NCBI GenBank assembly: GCA_934230685.1
Contig: CAKQFF010000072.1
Span: 1-8,643, forward strand
Source of the DNA: an uncultured Prevotella sp.
Lineage (GTDB): Bacteria; Bacteroidota; Bacteroidia; Bacteroidales; Bacteroidaceae
Direction: 5' to 3'
Length of the DNA: 8,643 nucleotides
Part shown: one piece after another, positions 1-7,029 of the stretch
Layout: every line of letters starts with the position of its first letter
How positions within the stretch are numbered: position 1 is the first letter of the stretch
Translations under genes and position numbers: made by a program
Notes under the pieces: generated by a model
Databases searched by the model: none
What the model was told of the DNA's origin: nothing
The model's input: the letters and a program-made list of their open reading frames with translations, nothing else

Positions 1-986
1 GAGACATGCTCGACCAGGAACTCAATATTTTCGGAATCAAGCCACAATACGACCTTGACATCATGCAACCGGGACAAGACCTTTACGACATAACGAGTCG
101 TGTGCTTGTAAAGATGCGTGCTGTACTGGTTAAGGCGAAGCCCGACATCGTGCTTGTGCATGGCGACACTACAACATCCATGGCTGCTGCCTTGGCTGCT
201 TTCTATCAGCAGATACCGGTAGGACATGTTGAGGCAGGACTTCGTACATATAATATGTATTCGCCTTGGCCAGAGGAGATGAACCGTCAGATGACTTCGC
301 GATTAGCTACATGGCATTTTGCTCCTACAGCCCTTAGCCGTGAGAACCTGATATCCGAGAATATTAGCGACGACAGGATTTATGTCACAGGCAATACCGT
401 AATCGATGCCTTGCACATGGTTGTGTCGCGTCTTGGCATAAACATAAATGCCAGCAGCGACAAGCGCATGGTGCTTGTCACAGGACATCGACGCGAGAAT
501 CTTGGCATGGGATTGATGAATCTGTGTAAGGCGATGAAGACTCTTGCAGCCAAATATCCCGATGTAGACTTTGTGTATCCTATTCATCCAAACCCGAAGG
601 TGAGAATGGCAGCCATCGAGATTTTCGGCGAGGAGTATTCATCGAAGCGCATGAACAATATAAAACTCATAGAACCCTTGGGTTATGTGGATTTTATCAA
701 ACTTATGGCACAGGCTACGATTGTGCTCACCGATAGTGGTGGCATTCAGGAGGAGGCTCCGGGATTGGGCAAGCCTGTGCTTGTGCTGCGCGACACTACC
801 GAACGTCCTGAGGCCGTTGAGGCTGGAACCGTGAAGCTTGTAGGAGCTAATTATGAGAAAATAGTGGAAGAAACATCATTGCTCCTTGACGATAATGAAG
901 CCTACGAGAAAATGAGTCGCGCTGTAAATCCGTATGGTGACGGCAAAGCCTGCCAACGTATATTAGATGTGTTAAGAAGAGAGTAA
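1..986 (+). CDS. wecB: UDP-N-acetylglucosamine 2-epimerase (non-hydrolysing), 5'-truncated by window edge
   Basis: Cytoplasmic enzyme interconverting UDP-GlcNAc and UDP-ManNAc, which supplies ManNAc-type sugars for capsule, O-antigen or other surface glycans. The first ATG in the window (6) is not the start. The bases before it continue the frame (partial Arg codon, then Asp), giving the family's usual R-D-M-L-D-Q stretch, so roughly the first 45-50 residues lie outside. Visible family motifs are HGDT (codons from 159), HVEAGLRT (from 225, catalytic Glu at 231-233), PEEMNRQ (from 270, second catalytic Glu), GHRRENLG (from 483, His at 486-488) and TDSGGIQEE (from 729, UDP-binding loop). These match the catalytic Asp, Glu, Glu, His and Ser positions known from E. 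coli WecB. The N-terminal Arg/Lys residues of the active site cannot be checked. The C-terminus is intact (TAA at 984-986). The next gene starts 8 nt downstream, so co-transcription is likely. Confidence 0.96.
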   Translation, partial: DMLDQELNIFGIKPQYDLDIMQPGQDLYDITSRVLVKMRAVLVKAKPDIVLVHGDTTTSMAAALAAFYQQIPVGHVEAGLRTYNMYSPWPEEMNRQMTSRLATWHFAPTALSRENLISENISDDRIYVTGNTVIDALHMVVSRLGININASSDKRMVLVTGHRRENLGMGLMNLCKAMKTLAAKYPDVDFVYPIHPNPKVRMAAIEIFGEEYSSKRMNNIKLIEPLGYVDFIKLMAQATIVLTDSGGIQEEAPGLGKPVLVLRDTTERPEAVEAGTVKLVGANYEKIVEETSLLLDDNEAYEKMSRAVNPYGDGKACQRILDVLRRE

Positions 987-994
987 TAATTTGA

Positions 995-2680
995 ATGAAA
1001 AATTTATTTTTAGCTTTATTATTAGGTGCCCCGCTTTCAGCGTCTGCCGATGATGCAAAGAATGTGGTTGTGGGTGAGACCGACCCTCTCTACCTGCAAT
1101 ATTATTTCGGCATGAACAAGTCAGCCAACGAGAACCTGCCTTGGACTGAGTTCACACAATACCCTATTTCCTACGGTATGTTTGTGGGACTTGGCAAGGA
1201 GATGTCGCCAATTATGGGTTGGCGAGCAGCGTTGCGCTTTAACCACAACAAGAGTAGAAACGTTCAGAAATGTGAGTTGGCTGACACTTGGGGGTGGAAC
1301 AGCCTTGAATTCTTTGGCGATGCCACTTTCGACATAACAGATGCCCTCTTTCATAAACCAATGGCTGATGGCGAGAAACGAGTTTTCAACCTTAAGGCCT
1401 TTGCAGGAGTGGGCGCTGCATGGACTTTCGGCTTCGACGAGGTGCCGTTGTCTTATACCGTAGAATATTCACGCAACAGTTGTCTTGTGCCTGGTGTGCG
1501 TGCCGGACTTACCGCCACATGGCGTCTCTCGGATAGATGGAGATTTTGCGCAGAGGTAAGCCAGTCGGCTTTTGCTGACAATTTCAATGGCGTAAAGTCG
1601 GACATGCCTATCGACACACGCTCCAATCTAAAGATAGGTGTAACATATTTGTTTGACAAGCGACCGCGAAAGGCAGCTCCTGCCGACCCAGTTGTCATGG
1701 ACAATCGTCTGCGCATGATACCTGCCTTGCCGTTTATCATGCCAGAGCGCGAGGAGACTAAGCGACGTATGATTGCAGGCAGAGCGTTTCTCGACTTCCC
1801 TGTCAACGAGACGATAATTTATCCTAAATACCGTCGCAATCCTCAAGAGTTGCGCCGCATCTGCAATACAATCAGCAATGCGCTGTTTGACAAGTCAATT
1901 CAGGTGACAAGCATCTCGCTTCATGGCTACGCTTCGCCAGAGAGTCCTTACAGCAACAACACCCGTCTGGCTACTGGACGTACGGCTGCCTTGATGCAGT
2001 TTTTGCGCACTAAATACAAAATCTCGGAGTCGCTCTTCCACAATGAGTTTACTCCAGAGGATTGGGGTAATCTTAGAGGATTTATTGCTACTGAGGGTCG
2101 CCGCCGTGTGAAGGGTGACATTTGGTATGAGAATGCCTCGATACTTGAGACTCCAGAAGCACCTCCATGTGTGAGGAACAACCGCGATGAGTTGCTACGT
2201 GTCATCGACCTCGACATGGATGCCGACGAGAAAGAGCTTCTGCTGAAGCGTGTGGCTGGCGGCGAACCATATAAATGGCTCCTCAAGAATGTTTATCCGG
2301 GATTACGCCATACCGACTATATAGTGGAGTATGTGGTGCGCAGCTATCCCGTGAAGGAGAGCAAGCGAATAATCTACACCCATCCTGAGGCACTTAGTGT
2401 GGAGGAGATGTACCGTGTGGCAAAGAGCTATGACGAAGGCTCCGACGGTTGGTTTGATGCTCTCACTATAGCTGCCAAGCAATATCCCGAGGACAAGACT
2501 GCCAATCTTAATGCTGCTTGCGCTTGTGTAAAGCTTAATCGTCTTACAGATGCCAAGCGATATCTGAAGGGTGCTGGCGACACGAAGCAGGCTCGCTATT
2601 TGGCCGACATCATCAAGGCAATGGAGGGAAAATGCAAGTGGCGGATGGACAATGGAGTTCTTACTGTTATTGATGACTAA
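995..2680 (+). CDS. Outer-membrane protein: beta-barrel, OmpA-like domain and TPR-like tail (DUF3868-like)
   Basis: A 561-residue protein beginning with a classic signal peptide (M-K-N then a Leu-rich core; likely cleavage after SASA, residue 18). Residues about 25-220 alternate aromatic and polar segments and end in a strand-like NLKIGVTYLF, which fits a small outer-membrane beta-barrel. Residues about 263-342 resemble an OmpA-type peptidoglycan-binding domain: HGYASPES at 310-317, then N322, RLA at 324-326 and R329, which match the conserved Asn and Arg of that fold. The Asp of the usual GHTD motif is replaced, as in many Bacteroidetes GYASPE variants. Residues about 468-547 are helical and TPR-like (for example NLNAACACVKLNRLTDAKRYL). 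This resembles DUF3868-type OmpA-like proteins found at Bacteroidales fimbria loci, but here the barrel is in the same chain. The family call is from memory of sequence style. Likely role (inference): anchoring a surface structure to outer membrane and cell wall. It sits 8 nt after wecB and 30 nt before a lipoprotein gene. No Shine-Dalgarno is seen. Confidence 0.75.
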   Translation: MKNLFLALLLGAPLSASADDAKNVVVGETDPLYLQYYFGMNKSANENLPWTEFTQYPISYGMFVGLGKEMSPIMGWRAALRFNHNKSRNVQKCELADTWGWNSLEFFGDATFDITDALFHKPMADGEKRVFNLKAFAGVGAAWTFGFDEVPLSYTVEYSRNSCLVPGVRAGLTATWRLSDRWRFCAEVSQSAFADNFNGVKSDMPIDTRSNLKIGVTYLFDKRPRKAAPADPVVMDNRLRMIPALPFIMPEREETKRRMIAGRAFLDFPVNETIIYPKYRRNPQELRRICNTISNALFDKSIQVTSISLHGYASPESPYSNNTRLATGRTAALMQFLRTKYKISESLFHNEFTPEDWGNLRGFIATEGRRRVKGDIWYENASILETPEAPPCVRNNRDELLRVIDLDMDADEKELLLKRVAGGEPYKWLLKNVYPGLRHTDYIVEYVVRSYPVKESKRIIYTHPEALSVEEMYRVAKSYDEGSDGWFDALTIAAKQYPEDKTANLNAACACVKLNRLTDAKRYLKGAGDTKQARYLADIIKAMEGKCKWRMDNGVLTVIDD

Positions 2681-2710
2681 AGTTATTTCACGAGAAAAGA
2701 TAATATAATA

Positions 2711-4618
2711 ATGAGAAATATAATAATAAAAGGTGTGGCATTGGCGGCAATCATTGCCGCTACATCTTGCTCTTCCGACAGCTTTTCCGAGTATGAGCGT
2801 GTCAAGGCTTCCTTTCTTACGGATATAGACGGAGAGATAAGCGGCGGACAGATGTGGCGTACTGCCGTCAAGCTGAATGTGAAGGTTGTGTCGAACGCTC
2901 CAACACAATTGTGGCTTATGTCTGCCGAAGAGGACGGTACGCTTTATGATTATCGTGAGACGGTGGCTAATTCCACTACTACGATGGTGGCTCCACAAGG
3001 ACAGGGTAACACATTTTATCTTGTAGGTGTTAGTGGATTGGAAAAGAACGTGGTTACTGTTAATCTTTCAGGAAAAACTGTGGAGAACGTTGTGTTGAAC
3101 TTCCAGGAGACCAACTCTTCCAAGGTTCCAAGCATTTTCCAAGCCAAAGCAGCTGAATCTTTTTCAGACAGAATGAAAGCCCCTTATAATTCGCTTTATG
3201 GCAAGAGTATTCTTGGCAATTCTGTGCATAACCAACTTACTGATGAGCAGTTGGCAGAGGGTTTCAATATGCTTGAGACTTCGTATATTGAGTTTGTTCC
3301 TGCCAAGAACCTTGGACTGAATTGCAACTATGAGCTTGAGTCGAATGGCGATTTTGAGATTACGTGGTACGCCGGCAACTGTATGTCGTACACACCGCAT
3401 ATTCTTGGGTATTACTATCATTCGCCTGGCACATACGATGACATTACTTATGTGGATATTTCGGAGACGGAAATCTACGACTATATCGACGGCAAAGCAA
3501 AGGTGCAATATAAGGTAAACCAAGATGCAGCCGATAGATATGGAATTGTTGCTGACAATTGGTATGACGCCAACTTTGATATGGGCGACACATTTGAAGA
3601 TGCTCACCCAAATATGGCTGTGCGTGCAGGCGACGATGCCTATAATACAATGGCTGTTTACGACCGTTATGGAAGCGACATTACTGCCATACGTGGCATC
3701 TCGTTCACGATAAAAGTGCCTAAGGGAATGCGTGTGGGATTCTACGACCGTATTGACGATGTGGCTCAGCCGGAGCAATACGACCGTTTGGTGAAGATGG
3801 GCATCAAGCCATACACATCGAGAGCAAAGTTCAAGGCTATGAACTTCTCGTGTGAGGCTATGAACATGAACATCAAGGGTTCCTACAGAAGCTGTATTGT
3901 GGAGAGTGGTCATGCCTACTGGCTTGGTATGGAGAACGACTATACTGGCGGCGACCTCGACTGCAACGACGTTATCTTCCAGATTAGCAGTAAGTTGGAC
4001 ATTTACATGCCCGACATTGTAACTCCCGAAATCAAGCCCAATGTGTTCCCTGGCGACAAGATGCCTTGGACTTTGGCTTTTGAGGATGTCTATCGCAATG
4101 CCGACTTCGATTTCAATGATGCTGTGATAAAGCTTGAGCCTGACTACGAGAACGAGCGTTGCTGCGTAACAGTTATGGCTGCTGGTTCTACCGACAAGAT
4201 GTATCTGCATTATGATGGTCCGGATGGTGATGTGAACCTTGGCGAGATTCATGAGCTTCTTGGTGGAAAATCCAATAGTCCTATAAACACAACTTCCACA
4301 ATGCCTACAGCTTCGTTTGTTCAGATCGACTGTGTGCCGTGGAGTAGGGATTACGATATCCAGCAGGATGCAAGACGATTCTATATTGAGGTAAAGCGAG
4401 GCACGTGTACGGATTGTACCGATATCCTGCAGCTTCCAGATGCACCAGGACAACTGCCTCAGGCTTTGCTTGTGGCCAACGAATGGAAATGGCCGCGCGA
4501 GGGAGTAAGCATCAACACAGCCTACAAGACATTTGCCAACTGGTGTAAGGACATTACAAAAACAGCTTATTGGAGTTGGTATACTTACCCAAACAGCAAT
4601 TCTTGCGTGAATTATTAA
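2711..4618 (+). CDS. LruC/DUF4842-type lipoprotein, cysteine-rich (first paralogue)
   Basis: A 635-residue predicted lipoprotein: the signal peptide ends in the lipobox A-T-S-C with the lipidated Cys at residue 20, followed by SSDSF. An N-terminal beta-rich region (about 30-130) contains the W-R-T-A motif. The middle part carries WYDANFD and GDDAYN, then a DUF4114-like acidic loop GGDLDCND (413-420). The C-terminal DUF4842-like part starts at WTLAFED (453-459) with a second loop DFDFND (465-470), LGEIHEL (510-516) and the W-x-WP-x-E signature near the end. The Asp/Asn spacing in both loops suggests calcium binding (inference). It has 12 cysteines besides the lipid Cys, against 2 in its downstream paralogue, so disulfides or cross-links are plausible. 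The start is chosen because it gives a clean signal peptide 30 nt after the previous stop. The gene is probably the last of the wecB unit and is followed by a strong hairpin. The exact function is unknown; a surface or adhesin-associated role is suspected. Confidence 0.8.
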   Translation: MRNIIIKGVALAAIIAATSCSSDSFSEYERVKASFLTDIDGEISGGQMWRTAVKLNVKVVSNAPTQLWLMSAEEDGTLYDYRETVANSTTTMVAPQGQGNTFYLVGVSGLEKNVVTVNLSGKTVENVVLNFQETNSSKVPSIFQAKAAESFSDRMKAPYNSLYGKSILGNSVHNQLTDEQLAEGFNMLETSYIEFVPAKNLGLNCNYELESNGDFEITWYAGNCMSYTPHILGYYYHSPGTYDDITYVDISETEIYDYIDGKAKVQYKVNQDAADRYGIVADNWYDANFDMGDTFEDAHPNMAVRAGDDAYNTMAVYDRYGSDITAIRGISFTIKVPKGMRVGFYDRIDDVAQPEQYDRLVKMGIKPYTSRAKFKAMNFSCEAMNMNIKGSYRSCIVESGHAYWLGMENDYTGGDLDCNDVIFQISSKLDIYMPDIVTPEIKPNVFPGDKMPWTLAFEDVYRNADFDFNDAVIKLEPDYENERCCVTVMAAGSTDKMYLHYDGPDGDVNLGEIHELLGGKSNSPINTTSTMPTASFVQIDCVPWSRDYDIQQDARRFYIEVKRGTCTDCTDILQLPDAPGQLPQALLVANEWKWPREGVSINTAYKTFANWCKDITKTAYWSWYTYPNSNSCVNY

Positions 4619-4629
4619 TGCGAACTACT

Positions 4630-4668
4630 CATAGGATTGTAGAACGGTTTCCGCTCTACAATCCTATG
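4630..4668 (+). terminator. Strong stem-loop, probable transcription terminator or 3'-end protector
   Basis: A perfect 14-bp inverted repeat (4630-4643 with 4655-4668) starts 11 nt after the stop codon of the first lipoprotein gene. After one A-C mismatch the stem continues with CGG/CCG around a TTT loop. No uninterrupted T-run follows directly. Next comes a second small hairpin (AAATAAT at 4669-4675 with ATTATTT at 4680-4686) and then GTTTTAAA. Its position at the end of the upstream unit and before a promoter supports terminator function. Confidence 0.7.
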
Positions 4669-4700
4669 AAATAATCAGAATTATTTGTTTTAAATCAATT

Positions 4701-4758
4701 TCTACTAATATGAGTGCATAAATAGTAGATATTTTTACTTTTCGGTCTCTTTTTTTAC
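4701..4758 (+). terminator. Weak hairpin followed by T-rich tract, possible second terminator
   Basis: TCTACTA (4701-4707) can pair with TAGTAGA (4723-4729) around a 15-nt loop, followed by TATTTTTACTTTT and a further T-rich run (4750-4756). The stem is short and AT-rich, so it may simply be part of the AT-rich upstream region of the next gene. Together with the hairpin at 4630 it would insulate the second lipoprotein gene from read-through. Confidence 0.3.
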
Positions 4759-4765
4759 ATTAAAA

Positions 4766-4798
4766 TGTTTACAAATTAAAATTATTTATTTAATTTTG
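4766..4798 (+). promoter_or_regulatory. Bacteroidetes-type promoter for the second LruC-type lipoprotein gene
   Basis: TAATTTTG at 4791-4798 is an exact match to the Bacteroidetes -7 consensus TAnnTTTG. The -33 element is weaker: TGTTTAC at 4766-4772 lies about 20 bp upstream where TTTG would be expected. The surrounding sequence is very AT-rich, as is usual for strong promoters of this group. Transcription would be predicted to begin around 4804-4806, giving a leader of only about 18 nt before the ATG at 4823. Confidence 0.75.
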
Positions 4799-4822
4799 CA
4801 CCAAATATTATTTCTTACAACA

Positions 4823-6895
4823 ATGGACAAAAAATTGATGAGAAAAAGTGGCACAGTAATGTCACTTGTTTCTGTAGCTTTAGCAGTTCCCGTCGTCTTT
4901 GGCTCATGTAGTGAGGACAACGGTTTAACCCCTACTGACAAGGGTGATGGAAACACTACAAGTTTCCTTGACGGACAGATTGATCCAAATAACAATTGGA
5001 TGACAGCTGTCCCTGTGCAGGTGGAAATCAATGCTCCGAGCAAAGGTACCGTTACTGCACAGACTATTATGAATGAGAAAGTCACCATTCTTGGCGAGAA
5101 GACCGTAAATGGTGGCGCTGTGATGTATCTTGACGTGCCGCAGGGCGAGAATACAAGCTTCGGTCTTGTATTTGACGACGGCACAGGCTTCAAGCAGTAT
5201 AAGCGTGTCGACCTCAGCAATGCTGCAAACCAGGTGGTTGACGTTACTTTCTCCAAGAACTCTTCGCTTAAGGCTTCTGCAAAGGTGGGTATGGCAAAAG
5301 CTGCCACCAACACCAGTCTTTATGGCGCAAGCATCATGCCTTCTTATGGTTATCTTAACTTTGGCTCATGGGCTTGGGATGATTTGGCAAAGGCTGTTCC
5401 AGAGAACATTGCAGCCCAGAGGAATGTGAAAGTGATTAAGGACTTCGAGATTATGGCTCGTGGTGAGGTTACGTCTGTAGGCGAACTTCAGTCGAAGGAG
5501 ACCGTTTATCTCTCGTTCCTTTATGGTCATACAGGAAATATAGAAAAGCGTATCATTGGTTACTACGTCAACAGCCTTAAGGCAGACGGCACACCCGACT
5601 ACTCAGACATCGAGTTCCACGACATTGCCGACGTCATGACCTACGATTATTTCGACGGCAACGCCAAGGTGCAGTATCAGCTCGATGGCAACGACAAATG
5701 GTATGATGCCAACTTCGATTATGCCGACAAACCGTCGAATCCTAATGGTGCGCGTCTTCCGGCTCGCCGCGGAGATGATGCCTACGGCACATTCAACGTG
5801 AACCAGGCTTACGGCAAGCGCATTACTGCTGTGCGTGGACTCTCTTATAAGCTTGAGATTCCTAAGGGCAAGGCATTCGGCTTCTATCTTAAGGATGGCG
5901 ACAAGGCTATCTCTAACGACCAGAAGCAGAAGATGATTGCAGCAGGAGTTCCGGCTAATAAGATCCCGACAAAGTTAGCCAACTACACCAAGGCGGCCTT
6001 CAATCATGGACAGAACTTCAAGGGCATCCGCAGCGCCTTTGCTATCTACGACAACTTCACCTTCATGGGTCTTGACGACACAATGGATGGTGGCGATGGC
6101 GATTGCAACGACGTGACGTTCGCACTCTCTAACGTGCGTGGACAGAAGATGGTGCCTCTCTTCACAAAGGAAACCACCGAGAGCGACATCAATAAGCCGA
6201 CCATTGATAACCCAGATGCGCCTGACTACACAAATCCTGATCCCGATCCAACAGACAAGCCTTCGGGAGATACAACAACTGAGAAAGAAAACTACGAGTC
6301 GTTGCAGCATTGGACTCTCGCCTTCGAGAATGCCGGTAAGGACAATGACTTCGACTTCAACGACGTGGTGCTTGAGGTTACTCCTGACACCAAGAACAAC
6401 AAGGCTTATGTATATTTGATGGCTACCGGTGCACAGCGTCGCACAGAACTTTACTTCCAGAAGAGCGATGGCACAGAGCAGTATCTCGGTGAGGTGCACG
6501 AGCTGTTCAATGTAAAGCCTGGCACTTATGTCAACACTAAGGCTGGTCAGGCAACTGTTTCGCCAGTTCTTGTCGCTGATGATTTGGAGTGGACTGCTGG
6601 AAGCACTTTGGAAAACAGCCGCCAGAGATTCATCCTCAAGGTATACGACGACAACGACACATCTAAGTTGAGCCGTATCGTGAAGAGCGATGAGCTTATC
6701 GGTGGTTCGCCACAGGTGCTCTGCATTGCTGGTCATTGGTCATGGCCTCTTGAGACCAACAATGTGTCTACTGTTTATCCGCTGTTGGGCGAGTGGGCTC
6801 TCAACTTCAATAAGACTGAGAGTTGGAACTGGTACTCACATCCAGCAAAGGGTCTTGTTGTGACACCGTTGGCACCAAGCCACAAGAGCAAATAA
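4823..6895 (+). CDS. LruC/DUF4842-type surface lipoprotein (second paralogue)
   Basis: A 690-residue predicted lipoprotein. A TTG at 4796 would extend the frame by nine codons but lies inside the -7 promoter box, so the ATG at 4823 is chosen. The signal peptide ends F-G-S-C (Cys29), followed by SEDNG. Acidic residues right after the Cys resemble the Bacteroidetes lipoprotein surface-export signal. An N-terminal beta region contains NNNWMTAV (W-x-TA motif shared with the paralogue). Then come WYDANFD, GDDAYG, a DUF4114-like loop GGDGDCND (423-430), an Asp/Pro-rich linker (about 455-495) missing from the paralogue, WTLAFEN (497-503), a second acidic loop DNDFDFND (507-514), LGEVHEL (555-561) and a C-terminal WSWPLE block. 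The loops are probably calcium sites (inference). It is clearly paralogous to the gene at 2711 along most of its length. It has its own promoter and is followed by an inverted-repeat element. Its substrate or ligand is not deducible. Confidence 0.82.
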   Translation: MDKKLMRKSGTVMSLVSVALAVPVVFGSCSEDNGLTPTDKGDGNTTSFLDGQIDPNNNWMTAVPVQVEINAPSKGTVTAQTIMNEKVTILGEKTVNGGAVMYLDVPQGENTSFGLVFDDGTGFKQYKRVDLSNAANQVVDVTFSKNSSLKASAKVGMAKAATNTSLYGASIMPSYGYLNFGSWAWDDLAKAVPENIAAQRNVKVIKDFEIMARGEVTSVGELQSKETVYLSFLYGHTGNIEKRIIGYYVNSLKADGTPDYSDIEFHDIADVMTYDYFDGNAKVQYQLDGNDKWYDANFDYADKPSNPNGARLPARRGDDAYGTFNVNQAYGKRITAVRGLSYKLEIPKGKAFGFYLKDGDKAISNDQKQKMIAAGVPANKIPTKLANYTKAAFNHGQNFKGIRSAFAIYDNFTFMGLDDTMDGGDGDCNDVTFALSNVRGQKMVPLFTKETTESDINKPTIDNPDAPDYTNPDPDPTDKPSGDTTTEKENYESLQHWTLAFENAGKDNDFDFNDVVLEVTPDTKNNKAYVYLMATGAQRRTELYFQKSDGTEQYLGEVHELFNVKPGTYVNTKAGQATVSPVLVADDLEWTAGSTLENSRQRFILKVYDDNDTSKLSRIVKSDELIGGSPQVLCIAGHWSWPLETNNVSTVYPLLGEWALNFNKTESWNWYSHPAKGLVVTPLAPSHKSK

Positions 6896-6920
6896 GCGAA
6901 ATAAATAGAGACTCTATAAG

Positions 6921-7029
6921 TTAAGGAGTCAGAATTTAGGGAGTTAAACCATAGGCAAAGCGAATACAGCATTTGCCATGAATATGTTGGCAACAACTGG
7001 GTTTAACCTTCTAAGTTCTGACTCCTTAA
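6921..7029. repeat. 109-bp inverted-repeat element (MITE-like or intergenic palindromic repeat)
   Basis: The 30-nt arms 6921-6950 and 7000-7029 are inverted copies: 26 positions pair exactly, 3 more would be G-U in RNA, and one is mismatched. The outer 14 bp (TTAAGGAGTCAGAA) are perfect. The 49-nt centre contains a further small inverted repeat (GGCAAA 6954-6959 with TTTGCC 6972-6977). Both ends finish in TTAA, which could be a target duplication or part of the termini. No transposase is present. It fills nearly all of the gap between the second lipoprotein gene and trxA, so its RNA hairpin may also affect transcript ends or read-through into trxA. A 13-nt palindrome (6905-6917, ATAGAGACTCTAT) lies just upstream. 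Confidence 0.8.

Noticed and set aside
2303..2998. 231-codon - strand frame spanning the OMP/lipoprotein junction
   Set aside because: It overlaps two well-supported + strand genes and the translation resembles no known protein; no promoter or start context was seen.
3164..4453. 429-codon open frame on the - strand opposite the first lipoprotein gene
   Set aside because: It is exactly codon-aligned with the + strand gene. Stops there would need TTA, CTA or TCA codons in the real gene, which this genome uses rarely. The translation (rich in His, Ile, Val) shows no family features.
4796..4822. TTG start nine codons upstream for the second lipoprotein
   Set aside because: The TTG lies inside the TAnnTTTG promoter box, upstream of the predicted transcription start, and would add residues in front of a normal lipoprotein signal peptide.
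5975..6736. 253-codon - strand frame opposite the second lipoprotein gene
   Set aside because: Same codon-aligned shadow effect; no start signal and no recognisable domain.
7012..7020. Possible trxA promoter (TAAGTTCTG with an upstream TTG at 6987)
   Set aside because: The box is interrupted relative to TAnnTTTG, the spacing is slightly long, and it falls in the repeat arm; too weak to annotate.
6921..7029. CRISPR repeat or retron-type RNA
   Set aside because: Only one palindromic unit, no direct repeats with spacers, and no cas or reverse transcriptase gene nearby.
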